From assembly GCA_964486455.1 (NCBI GenBank), contig CAZAMP010000008.1:1-64000 (forward strand): a DNA stretch of 64,000 nt, in the 5' to 3' direction. The DNA comes from CAZAMP01 sp964486455. Its GTDB lineage: Bacteria; Eisenbacteria; RBG-16-71-46; CAZAMP01. Both the position numbers and the translations under genes were made by a program. The notes below the pieces were generated by a model. The model was not told the origin of the DNA. It ran no database searches and saw only the letters and a list, made by a program, of their open reading frames with translations. Numbering within the stretch: position 1 is the first letter of the stretch; every line of letters begins with the position of its first letter. Shown here in pieces: positions 44,369 through 51,933 of this stretch.

Positions 44369-44896
44369 TTGCGCGAATATGAAACCATCTTTGTTCTCGA
44401 ACCGGAGCTGGAACAAGGGTCGGTCGAGGAACAAATTACACGCGTCTGCAAGATCATCGAGGAACGTGGCGGAGAGGTCCACGATATCCAGCGGTGGGGC
44501 CGGCGCCGTCTCGCGTACCCTATCAAGAAGAAGAGCGATGGGATCTACACGTTCGTCCGCTTCGGTGGCGACAACCGCGTGCTCACTGAACTCGAGCACC
44601 GCTACAAGCTGAACGAGTCGATGCTTCGTCACCTGACGGTGATGTGCGAGACCCCGCCGGCGGTGGAGCCCGAGACCGCCGAAGCCGACAAGGCCGCGGA
44701 TGCCGATGCGGATGCCGCCCCGGCCCCGGCTGAGGACACGGCGCCGGCAGCCGAGAGCGCCGAGGCTCCAGCAACCGACGCTCCCGTCGAGACCGCCGCC
44801 GCCGAGACGGCCGAAGCGCCGGACACGGCCGAAGTGACCGCCGGGGCGGATGGCGACGGCGGCAACGAAGCGACCGAAGACACAAAGACGGAATGA
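44369..44896 (+). CDS. rpsF: 30S ribosomal protein S6 with Ala/Glu/Asp-rich extension
   Basis: The TTG at 44369 is chosen: AAGGAG is nine bases upstream and the protein then starts MREYETIFVLEPEL, the family start. An ATG at 44345 overlapping pth would add eight residues. The S6 fold spans about 95 residues (IQRWGRRRLAYPIKKKSDG, HRYKLNESMLRHLTV). The remaining 80 residues are an Ala, Glu, Asp, Pro and Thr-rich extension, longer than the natural Glu tail of S6. It pairs with S18 in the small subunit; rpsR follows 15 bases later. Confidence 0.95.
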   Translation: MREYETIFVLEPELEQGSVEEQITRVCKIIEERGGEVHDIQRWGRRRLAYPIKKKSDGIYTFVRFGGDNRVLTELEHRYKLNESMLRHLTVMCETPPAVEPETAEADKAADADADAAPAPAEDTAPAAESAEAPATDAPVETAAAETAEAPDTAEVTAGADGDGGNEATEDTKTE

Positions 44897-44911
44897 TGAG
44901 GAGGACGGCTC

Positions 44912-45148
44912 ATGGGGTTTAGAGGGGATCGCGACCGGCGCAAAGTTTGCAAGCTTTGCCTGGATAAGATCAGGCATGTTGACTACAAGGACGAGAAGCT
45001 GCTCCGCCGTTTCGTCACGGATCGAGGCAAGATCGTCTCACGGCGGATCTCAGGAACCTGCTCGCGACACCAGATTCAGCTCAGCCGGGCGATCAAGCGC
45101 GCCCGCATTCTGGCGATGGTGCCGTATGTCGGTGAAACGGCAAAGTAA
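44912..45148 (+). CDS. rpsR: 30S ribosomal protein S18
   Basis: This is a 78-residue protein with an N-terminal zinc-binding CKLC pair and Cys-x2-His (CSRH) partner, the C+ form of S18, followed by QIQLSRAIKRARILAMVPYV. GAGGAGG precedes the ATG. It lies between rpsF and rplI, the conserved order. Confidence 0.97.
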   Translation: MGFRGDRDRRKVCKLCLDKIRHVDYKDEKLLRRFVTDRGKIVSRRISGTCSRHQIQLSRAIKRARILAMVPYVGETAK

Positions 45149-45159
45149 GGGTTTGATAG

Positions 45160-45717
45160 ATGAAGGTGATATTGCTGCAAGACGTGGATGGACTCGGTTC
45201 CCGGGGTCAAACGGTGGATGTCGCGGACGGCTATGCCCGCAACTACCTTATCCCAAGGAACCATGCGCTGAAGGCGAAAGCCTCGGCGATGAAGATCGCG
45301 GACGAGTTGAATCGTCTCGCGCTTCAGAAGGATGAGAAGTATCGCCAGGAAGCCGCGGAGAATGCCAAGCGTCTTTCGAACGTGAGCCTGACGATGATCG
45401 TCAACGCCAACGAGGAAGGCAAGCTTTTCGGGTCCGTGACCAACGCGGACATCGGCATGGAACTCGCGAAGCAGGATCTGGGTATCGAGATAGACAAGCG
45501 CGACATCGTGCTCGATGACTCGATCAAGCAGCTGGGTCGCTACCTCGTAAAGGTGAGGCTCTTCAAGGACGTGCAAGGGGAAATCGAGATCTGGGTCGTA
45601 CCCCACAGCTCTGAAGAACCGGAAGGAGCCGCTTCGGATGAAGGAGCCGCTTCGGATGAGGGAGCCACTTCGGATGAGGGAACTACTTCGGATGAAGGAA
45701 CCACTTCGGATGAGTAG
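45160..45717 (+). CDS. rplI: 50S ribosomal protein L9 with repeat-encoded acidic tail
   Basis: This is a 185-residue protein. L9 features: MKVILLQDVDGLGSRG, VADGYARNYLIPRNHAL, the long connecting helix, and a C-terminal RNA-binding domain ending about residue 150. Then comes a tail of five Ser-Asp-Glu-containing six-residue units. The tail is encoded by five tandem 18-bp repeats (45625-45714). The end overlaps the next gene by eight bases, and all repeat units contain an ATG in the frame of that gene. Confidence 0.95.
   Translation: MKVILLQDVDGLGSRGQTVDVADGYARNYLIPRNHALKAKASAMKIADELNRLALQKDEKYRQEAAENAKRLSNVSLTMIVNANEEGKLFGSVTNADIGMELAKQDLGIEIDKRDIVLDDSIKQLGRYLVKVRLFKDVQGEIEIWVVPHSSEEPEGAASDEGAASDEGATSDEGTTSDEGTTSDE
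45625..45714 (+). repeat. Five tandem 18-bp repeats at the rplI end
   Basis: The unit is GGAGCCGCTTCGGATGAA with small changes, at 45625, 45643, 45661, 45679 and 45697. Each carries GGAG or GGAA and an ATG; the ATGs fall at 45638, 45656, 45674, 45692 and 45710, all in the frame of the downstream lipoprotein gene. A change in copy number would keep both frames. Confidence 0.95.
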
Positions 45718-46909
45718 GCAGGGGCCGAGGGCATGTCTCCTGTTTGTAGCCGTCGTCGCCCTCCTCGTGTCCGGATGTGAGAAGGAAGAGGTCCGTGTAC
45801 CGTTGGACGAAGGCGACGATTTCCTCCATGGGACGATTGTCGCCAGGGTCGGAGGCAAGGTCATCACGGCCGCTGACCTCGAATCTCGTCTACGGAACCA
45901 GTTCCCGGATGTCGGTGACGCAATCGACGCGACAACCGAACGCTCGATCCGGGAAATCCTGAAGATGGACGTCGACCGCCTCTGCATGGCACTGGCTGCG
46001 GAAGAGGCGGGTGTGGATGAGAACCATCGCTTGTTCGCTCAGTACATGGAGATGGCACGCCGGAAGGCGCTGGAGGATATCTACCGCGAGGAGTTCATCT
46101 ACGGTCCTCTCCTCCCTTCCGAGGAGGAGCTGCGTCAGTTCTACGATGAGCATCTCGATGAGTATGCGCTTCCGGCCAAGTGTGTAACCCGCCACATTCT
46201 TCTTGCGAATCATGACGATGCCGACCTGGCGATTCGCCGCCTGGAAGCAGGTGAGAACTTCGCCGACGTGGCCGGGGTCATGAGTCTCGATGAGCGAACG
46301 AGGGCCAGCGGCGGAGCCCTGGGCAACGTCATGCGGGGCACTGCCGTCCGCGGGTACGGCAAGATGCCGGAGTTCGTCGAACAGGTCTTCGACATGGATG
46401 AAGGGGAAACGCGGATCATCGAGTCGGAGCACGGCGTTCACGTCGTGCGGGTCGAGGGAAAGATCGAGGATTCGCGGCGCACGTTCGAGCAGGTGCGCGA
46501 GGGCATCCGCGATCGTCTGTTCCGCACACCGGCCGCGGCGGCCTACGACAGTACGCTGCAGGCACTTCGTGCCGGCTATACGGCGAGAATCCTAGATGAG
46601 AACCTCGTTGCCTATCTCGGCTGGCGCCGCGCGGAGCCGGAAGAAGAACTCTTCGCGAGGGCGCAGGCCGAGCAGAATCCGGTCAAGCGGATCGCCATCT
46701 ATCGCGAGTATCTCGAGAAGTTCGCACACAGCGAGCATGCCGCCGAGGCGCAGTTCATGATCGGCTTCATCTACGCGGAGGAGCTGAAGAACGAGCAGAA
46801 CGCGCGGATAGAGATCAACGAGTTCCTCAAGAAGTACCCCGACTCCGAACTGGTGCCGAGCGCGCGCTACATGCTGGAAGAGCTTTCGGCCAGGAAGGGC
46901 ACGAAGTAG
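45710..46909 (+). CDS. Lipoprotein parvulin-type peptidyl-prolyl isomerase
   Basis: This is a 399-residue lipoprotein with lipobox VSGC (Cys23) from the ATG at 45710, which gives the best signal peptide; four in-frame upstream ATGs in the rplI repeat are possible. A SurA-like N-terminal helical part precedes a PpiC/rotamase domain at about 155-255 (CVTRHILLANHDD, ASGGALGNVMRG, FDMDEGETRIIESEHGVHVV). A C-terminal TPR-like pair follows (IAIYREYLEKF, AEAQFMIGFIYAEEL). It should fold envelope proteins in the periplasm. Overlaps rplI and is followed by a nuclease-family gene four bases on. Confidence 0.9.
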   Translation: MSRQGPRACLLFVAVVALLVSGCEKEEVRVPLDEGDDFLHGTIVARVGGKVITAADLESRLRNQFPDVGDAIDATTERSIREILKMDVDRLCMALAAEEAGVDENHRLFAQYMEMARRKALEDIYREEFIYGPLLPSEEELRQFYDEHLDEYALPAKCVTRHILLANHDDADLAIRRLEAGENFADVAGVMSLDERTRASGGALGNVMRGTAVRGYGKMPEFVEQVFDMDEGETRIIESEHGVHVVRVEGKIEDSRRTFEQVREGIRDRLFRTPAAAAYDSTLQALRAGYTARILDENLVAYLGWRRAEPEEELFARAQAEQNPVKRIAIYREYLEKFAHSEHAAEAQFMIGFIYAEELKNEQNARIEINEFLKKYPDSELVPSARYMLEELSARKGTK

Positions 46910-46912
46910 ACA

Positions 46913-47437
46913 ATGGAAGAGGTCTTTGTCTGGCAGATGGCCGTTGACGAGAAGAGCCGATTTCCCGTCGTGCTTCTGAAGGAGAAGAACGGTTCGCGCA
47001 AGCTTCCGATCTGGATTGGACCTGCTGAGGCTCAGGCCATTGCCATGGAGCTGCAAGGCAAGCGGTTTCAGCGGCCGCTCACGCACGATCTCATGGCGAC
47101 GATTCTCAAGGGTGTTCAGGCGGAAGTTCGGAAGGTGGAAATCTCGTCACTCAAGGAAAACACTTTCTTCGCCAAGATCGTTCTTCAGCATGGCGACGCG
47201 TTGATGTCGGTTGACGCCCGGCCGTCCGACTCGATCGCGCTGGCGCTGCGCATGAAGGCGCCGATCTTCGCGTCCTCCGAGTTGCTGACCGACGATCTGG
47301 ATACGCCCGACCCTCAAGAGTCGGAAGGCGAGGAGGATGACACGCCGCGACCGCCCACGCCGGATGAGCGCGCGGACAGTGCGCGGCGGTTTATCGAGGA
47401 GATCGACCCCGAGGATTTTGGTAAGTTCTCGTTCTAG
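46913..47437 (+). CDS. Bifunctional nuclease family (DUF151) protein
   Basis: This is a 174-residue protein. The BFN domain covers about residues 1-125: LPIWIGPAEAQAIAMELQG, RPLTHDLMATILKG, and SVDARPSDSIALALRMKAPIF. An acidic/proline linker and a short helix end the chain with DPEDFGKFSF, a common ending. Members of this family have nuclease activity in plants, but the role in bacteria is poorly known. Last gene of the ribosomal-protein unit. Confidence 0.9.
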   Translation: MEEVFVWQMAVDEKSRFPVVLLKEKNGSRKLPIWIGPAEAQAIAMELQGKRFQRPLTHDLMATILKGVQAEVRKVEISSLKENTFFAKIVLQHGDALMSVDARPSDSIALALRMKAPIFASSELLTDDLDTPDPQESEGEEDDTPRPPTPDERADSARRFIEEIDPEDFGKFSF

Positions 47438-47565
47438 GTAGGTGTGGGGGGGGGCGGGTGCTGTCCCGTCCATCCCGCGCCTCGTTCACCTGACTGACGT
47501 CAGAATAATCGACGTGCCCCCGCCCGATCGCCTTTTCACGCTTCCCGCGGGGTGATTTGCGCCAC

Positions 47566-48264
47566 CTACGTCCCCCGCCGCTCGCCGATGATGAAGTTGA
47601 ACGGGATCTGAACCCAGAACTGGCTCGGCTTCCCCTGGGTGAGGATCGGCGCGAAGCGCCACTTCAAGACCGCGTTACGCGCGGCCTTGACCAGCGTTTC
47701 GTTCACGTCATCTTGGGCCGCACGGGCTTCGAGCACGGTGCCGTCGGCGCCAATCAGCGCCTCGATCAGGAACCGGCCCTCGATCCCCATCAGCCGTGCC
47801 TCGATCGGATAGGTTGCCTTCACGAATCGCAGCAGGACGATCTCGTCGCTCGTAATCGGAAGGATGCTGGCGTCGTCGCTGGCCAGATGCTTCCCCTCAC
47901 CTTGCCCGGGCCGGGGCTCATCCTCCGGCGGGGCGATCTCCCGCTCGTCCGTGCCGTCTATTTCCTCGGGAAAGTCATCGGTCTTCGCGGTCACGTCCAT
48001 GTCGACCGCCTCCATCGCCTCCTCAAGCGGATGGCCGCCGGCCTCCCTCTCGCGCTCGGATATGGTCTCGCGGAGGATCTCCAGCTCCGCCAGCATCATC
48101 ATCGGGCCCGGGTAGCCCGCGCGCGGCGGCATGTACGACCCTTGTTGGCTCCGAATCGTGATTCCGAGGGTCAAAAGGGTCAGGAGGCTGATTATCCCGG
48201 AACGGGACAGTCGGATGTGATAGACGCGATCGCGCTCAAAGAGTTTGATCCCCGGTCCGAACAT
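47566..48264 (-). CDS. TonB-like C-terminal domain protein
   Basis: The ATG at 48264 is chosen because GAGG lies seven bases upstream and a membrane segment follows at residues of about 20-36; the frame is open to 48414 without typical sequence. The 232-residue product has one membrane helix, a charged middle, and a TonB-type C-terminal domain (YPIEARLMGIEGRFLIEALI, AARNAVLKWRFAPILTQGKP). Family members connect inner-membrane energy to outer-membrane receptors; no ExbBD or receptor is nearby. It is divergent from the EF-G-like gene. Confidence 0.85.
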   Translation of the reverse strand: MFGPGIKLFERDRVYHIRLSRSGIISLLTLLTLGITIRSQQGSYMPPRAGYPGPMMMLAELEILRETISEREREAGGHPLEEAMEAVDMDVTAKTDDFPEEIDGTDEREIAPPEDEPRPGQGEGKHLASDDASILPITSDEIVLLRFVKATYPIEARLMGIEGRFLIEALIGADGTVLEARAAQDDVNETLVKAARNAVLKWRFAPILTQGKPSQFWVQIPFNFIIGERRGT

Positions 48265-48374
48265 CGCATGGCCTCGCTCTCCCGGCGGCGGATTCAGGAT
48301 ATCATGGAAGGTGCGGAACGTCACCTCCACCCTTGTAGAGGGTGCGCGTAGTCCACTATCTTTGTGCGCGTTTG

Positions 48375-48407
48375 CTAGTGCGCCGAATCTCTCGATCGGG
48401 GCACTAG
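48375..48407. promoter_or_regulatory. Inverted repeat upstream of the EF-G2-like gene
   Basis: CTAGTGC (48375-48381) and GCACTAG (48401-48407) with a 19-base spacer, 27 bases before the ATG at 48435. It could be an operator or a leader hairpin. No close promoter match was found. Confidence 0.4.
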
Positions 48408-48434
48408 GGGTCAATAAACACCGGGGGCAGCGCC

Positions 48435-50480
48435 ATGGCGTCGCGCAAGGAACTCGCGCGCACCAGAAACATCGGAATTATCGCGCACATCGATGCCGGT
48501 AAGACCACGACGACCGAGCGCATTCTCTACTACACGGGCATGTCGCACCATATGGGCGACGTGGACCACGGCAACACGGTCACCGACTGGATGGAGCAGG
48601 AAAAGGAGCGCGGCATCACAATCACCGCCGCGACGATTTCCTGTGAGTGGGACGGTCATCGGATCAACATCATCGACACGCCGGGTCATGTCGATTTCAC
48701 CGCCGAGGTCGAACGCTCCCTGCGCGTGCTCGACGGCGCGGTGGTCATACTCGATTCCGTCGCCGGCGTGGAGCCCCAGAGCGAAACGGTCTGGAGTCAG
48801 GCACGTCGCTACGACGTTCCCTGCATCGCCGTCGCGAACAAGATGGATCGACTGGGCGCCGACTTCGAGAAGGTCGTCGATGACATCCAGACGAAGCTGG
48901 AGACGACGGCGCTTCCGATTCAGTGGCCGATCGGGGCCGAGGACCGGTTCGTCGGGGTCGTCGACCTCATTGGGGCCCGCGCGCTTTACTGGGATCGGGA
49001 TCAGCTTGGTGCCGATTATCGCGAGGCGCCCATCCCGGATGATCTGAAGGACGTCGTTGCCGAGGCGCGCGGCCTGCTCTTGGAAACGCTCGCCGCGGAA
49101 GACGAAGATCTCCTCGAGCGATACGCCTCCGATGATGGTGGCGATTCCATCGGTGCCGAGGAACTGGTTCCGGTACTGCGGCGATTGGTGTTGGAGGGGC
49201 GGATAACGCCGGTGCTCGCCTCGGCGGCGTTGCGCAATCGCGGTGTCCAACTCATCCTCGACGCGATCGTGACCTATCTGCCGGCGCCGTTCGAGGTCCC
49301 GCCACCCACCATGCACGGGCGAGACGGCGAAGAACTCCTGCGCGACGCGGACCCGAAGGCGCCGCTGATGGCGCTGGTGTTCAAAACGTATACGGACTCG
49401 TCCCGGGCCCGTGTGAACTACATCCGGGTCTACTCCGGCGAGATTCGCCCCCGTGACAAGGTGCTAAACGCCTCGCGGGGAGAAGTGGATCGCGTCGCCC
49501 GGCTCTTCCGCATGCAGGCCGATCGGCGTAAGAAGATCGAGTCGCTCTCGGCCGGCGAGATCGGAGTGGCGGTGGGGCTCAAGAAAGCGACGACGGGTGA
49601 CACGATCTGTGCCACCGACGACTTCGTTCTGCTCGAACGGATGAGCTTTCCCGAACCCGTCGTGTCCAGCGCGCTCGAGGCCAAGCGAAGCGGCGATGAG
49701 GAGAAGATCCGTGGAGCGCTCGATCTCCTCTCGCTGGATGATCCCACCTTCCAGATTAAGATCGATGAGAACACCGGGCAGTACATCATCTCCGGCATGG
49801 GCGAGCTTCACCTGGAGGTGATCGGAACCCGGCTCGAGCGTGAGTTCGGGCTGGCCGTCCGAATGGGGCAGCCGCAGGTGGAGTACCGCGAGACGATCAC
49901 GGTTTCTGCCGTCAAACGGGTCCGCTACGAGCGGACCATGGGCGGGAAAGACCACTTCGCCGAGGTGGAGATCGCGCTCCAGCCGCTGCCGCCGGCCTCA
50001 GGAAACCGATTCGTTCGCCGGGGAGGCGACGATCTTCCGCCGGAGTATGCCAACGTCATCGAGCAAGCCGCCCTGGGGGCCCTCTCCGGCGGCGTCATCG
50101 GCGGCTACCGGGTCCTGGACGTGGAGGTCAATCTCATCGACGCCAAGCTCCGGGAGGCGCAGGCCTCGGAGCTGGCCTTTGCGGGCGCCACGTTCGAGGC
50201 CGTCAAGGACGGCCTGCGTGCGGGACAATCCGTGCTTCTCGAGCCGACCATGAGTCTGGAGCTCGCCGCGCCGAAGGAGTTCACCGGCGGGATTCTCGTC
50301 GGTCTGGCGAGTCGGCGGGGCCGCGTGGACGGAACCGAGGTCCGCGGGGCGCTTCAGATCATCAAGGCCCGGGTTCCGCTCAGCAAGATGTTCGGCTATG
50401 CGACCGAGCTCCGATCCCAGACCCAGGGTCGCGGCTCCTATTCCATGCAATTCGAGTGTTTCGACCGGCTCCCGACTTGA
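48435..50480 (+). CDS. Elongation factor G-like GTPase, EF-G2 type
   Basis: This is a 681-residue five-domain translational GTPase. G motifs: AHIDAGKTTTTERIL, DTPGHVDFTAEVERSL, VANKMDRLGAD. Domain III has ISGMGELHLEVI and the C-terminal domains end with MFGYATELRSQTQGRGSYSM. Switch I reads MGDVDHGNTVTDWMEQEKE, which resembles the ribosome-recycling EF-G2 group (mitochondrial EFG2, spirochaete type) more than the usual EF-G form, and the gene is not beside str operon genes. I therefore infer a second, specialised EF-G; a canonical role cannot be excluded. Confidence 0.85.
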   Translation: MASRKELARTRNIGIIAHIDAGKTTTTERILYYTGMSHHMGDVDHGNTVTDWMEQEKERGITITAATISCEWDGHRINIIDTPGHVDFTAEVERSLRVLDGAVVILDSVAGVEPQSETVWSQARRYDVPCIAVANKMDRLGADFEKVVDDIQTKLETTALPIQWPIGAEDRFVGVVDLIGARALYWDRDQLGADYREAPIPDDLKDVVAEARGLLLETLAAEDEDLLERYASDDGGDSIGAEELVPVLRRLVLEGRITPVLASAALRNRGVQLILDAIVTYLPAPFEVPPPTMHGRDGEELLRDADPKAPLMALVFKTYTDSSRARVNYIRVYSGEIRPRDKVLNASRGEVDRVARLFRMQADRRKKIESLSAGEIGVAVGLKKATTGDTICATDDFVLLERMSFPEPVVSSALEAKRSGDEEKIRGALDLLSLDDPTFQIKIDENTGQYIISGMGELHLEVIGTRLEREFGLAVRMGQPQVEYRETITVSAVKRVRYERTMGGKDHFAEVEIALQPLPPASGNRFVRRGGDDLPPEYANVIEQAALGALSGGVIGGYRVLDVEVNLIDAKLREAQASELAFAGATFEAVKDGLRAGQSVLLEPTMSLELAAPKEFTGGILVGLASRRGRVDGTEVRGALQIIKARVPLSKMFGYATELRSQTQGRGSYSMQFECFDRLPT

Positions 50481-50486
50481 TAGTCC

Positions 50487-50516
50487 TTGACCCGTTTCGG
50501 GCGCGATTGATAGCTT
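50487..50516 (+). promoter_or_regulatory. Possible selA promoter giving a nearly leaderless transcript
   Basis: TTGACC (50487-50492), 18 bases, TAGCTT (50511-50516). Transcription would start at about 50523, next to ATGs at 50521 and 50524, and no ribosome-binding sequence is seen there. Confidence 0.35.
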
Positions 50517-50523
50517 GCGAATG

Positions 50524-51933
50524 ATGTCTACCCAGGAAAACACTGCGCTTCGGGCCATCCCCTCGGTGGAGTCTCTCCTACGGGATCCGACGCTCGAGCG
50601 CCAATCCGAATCGCTTCCACACCCGGTGGTGGTGGAACTCGTGCGATCCGTGGTGGATTCCGTCCGATCCGAGGTGCGGAAGACGCGAAAGGCCCCCGAT
50701 CGCGAGGAAATCATTGCCAAGGTGGGACGTCTGCTGGCGCTCTACACGGCGGGACGGCCGGCGCGCATCATCAACGCGACCGGCGTCATTCTGCACACGA
50801 ACCTGGGACGCGCGGTGCTGGGAGAGCGGATCGGGAAGCGGCTCGCAGAGGTGGCACGCGGCTATTCCGATCTCGAGTTCGACGTGATAGGCGGCAAGCG
50901 GGGCAAGCGAGAGGCGCAGATCGAGCTGATGGTCCGCGTGATCGCGGGCGCCGAGGCCGGACTGGTGGTGAACAATTGCGCGGCGGCGGTTCTTCTATCG
51001 CTGGAGACGCTCGCCAAGGGGCGCGACGTCGTCGTCAGCCGCGGGGAGCTCGTGGAGATCGGCGGGTCGTTCCGCATTCCCGATGTACTGGCGAAGAGCG
51101 GCGCGCGGATGATCGAGGTGGGAACGACCAACAAGACGCGTCTCGCCGACTATCGCAACGCGATCACGTCCGAGACGGCCGTGCTTCTGAAGGTCCACAC
51201 GTCGAACTTCCGAATCCGGGGGTTCACCGAGACCGCGTCCACGGAGGAGCTTGCCGCACTCGCCGCCGAACACGGGATCATATTGGTGCGTGATCTGGGC
51301 AGCGGCGCGACCGGTCTCGCCGGGTCCCCGGTTCCGGTGGACGAACCGACATTGGCGCAGGAAATACGCGCCGGCGCCGATGTCGTGGCGGCAAGCGGTG
51401 ACAAGCTTCTCGGTGGCCCGCAGGCGGGGATTCTCGTGGGACGCCGCGAGGTGATCCGCCGCCTGGCATCGAACCCGCTCTACCGGGCGCTCCGGCCGGG
51501 GAAGTTGACGCTGGCGGCGCTTTCGGAGACGCTCCTGGCGCACCTGGAGGGCAACCCCCAGGAGAGCCTCCCGGCGTTGCGAATGCTGGGTATGGATGAG
51601 AAGCTACTGGATGCCGAGGCGAGATCCATCGCCGAGCGCATGCAGAAGGCCGCCGGCGGGTTGGCCACGATCGAATGCCGGCCCGGCGGCTCGGAGACCG
51701 GTGGGGGATCGATTCCGGATACACTCCTGGAGACGACCCTCGTGTCCGTTACCCCCGCGCGCGCGCCGGTGCACGTCGTCGAGCGTCGGCTCCGCATGGA
51801 TCATCCCATTGTCATGGTTCGCGTTCAGGAGGGCCGGATTCTCATCGACCCGCGTACCCTGATGCCGGGAGAGGACGATCGCCTGATCGAGCGCATGGTG
51901 GAGGCCCTGGCTCAAGAAGGAGAGGCAGCGTGA
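50524..51933 (+). CDS. selA: L-seryl-tRNA(Sec) selenium transferase
   Basis: This is a 469-residue PLP enzyme that converts seryl-tRNA(Sec) to selenocysteinyl-tRNA. The N-terminal helical region includes IPSVESLL; then INATGVILHTNLGRAVL, DLEFDVIGGKRGKRE, VNNCAAAVLLSLETLAKG, and the PLP lysine (about 294) in ASGDKLLGGPQAGI. It indicates that the organism uses selenocysteine, though selB, selC and selD are absent from the window. ATG 50524 or 50521 may be the start. The stop overlaps the following gene (GTGA). Confidence 0.93.
   Translation: MSTQENTALRAIPSVESLLRDPTLERQSESLPHPVVVELVRSVVDSVRSEVRKTRKAPDREEIIAKVGRLLALYTAGRPARIINATGVILHTNLGRAVLGERIGKRLAEVARGYSDLEFDVIGGKRGKREAQIELMVRVIAGAEAGLVVNNCAAAVLLSLETLAKGRDVVVSRGELVEIGGSFRIPDVLAKSGARMIEVGTTNKTRLADYRNAITSETAVLLKVHTSNFRIRGFTETASTEELAALAAEHGIILVRDLGSGATGLAGSPVPVDEPTLAQEIRAGADVVAASGDKLLGGPQAGILVGRREVIRRLASNPLYRALRPGKLTLAALSETLLAHLEGNPQESLPALRMLGMDEKLLDAEARSIAERMQKAAGGLATIECRPGGSETGGGSIPDTLLETTLVSVTPARAPVHVVERRLRMDHPIVMVRVQEGRILIDPRTLMPGEDDRLIERMVEALAQEGEAA

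Noticed and set aside
48265..48414. N-terminal extension of the TonB-like protein
   Set aside because: The extra 50 residues have no family character, and the region probably holds the promoter and inverted repeat of the EF-G2-like gene.
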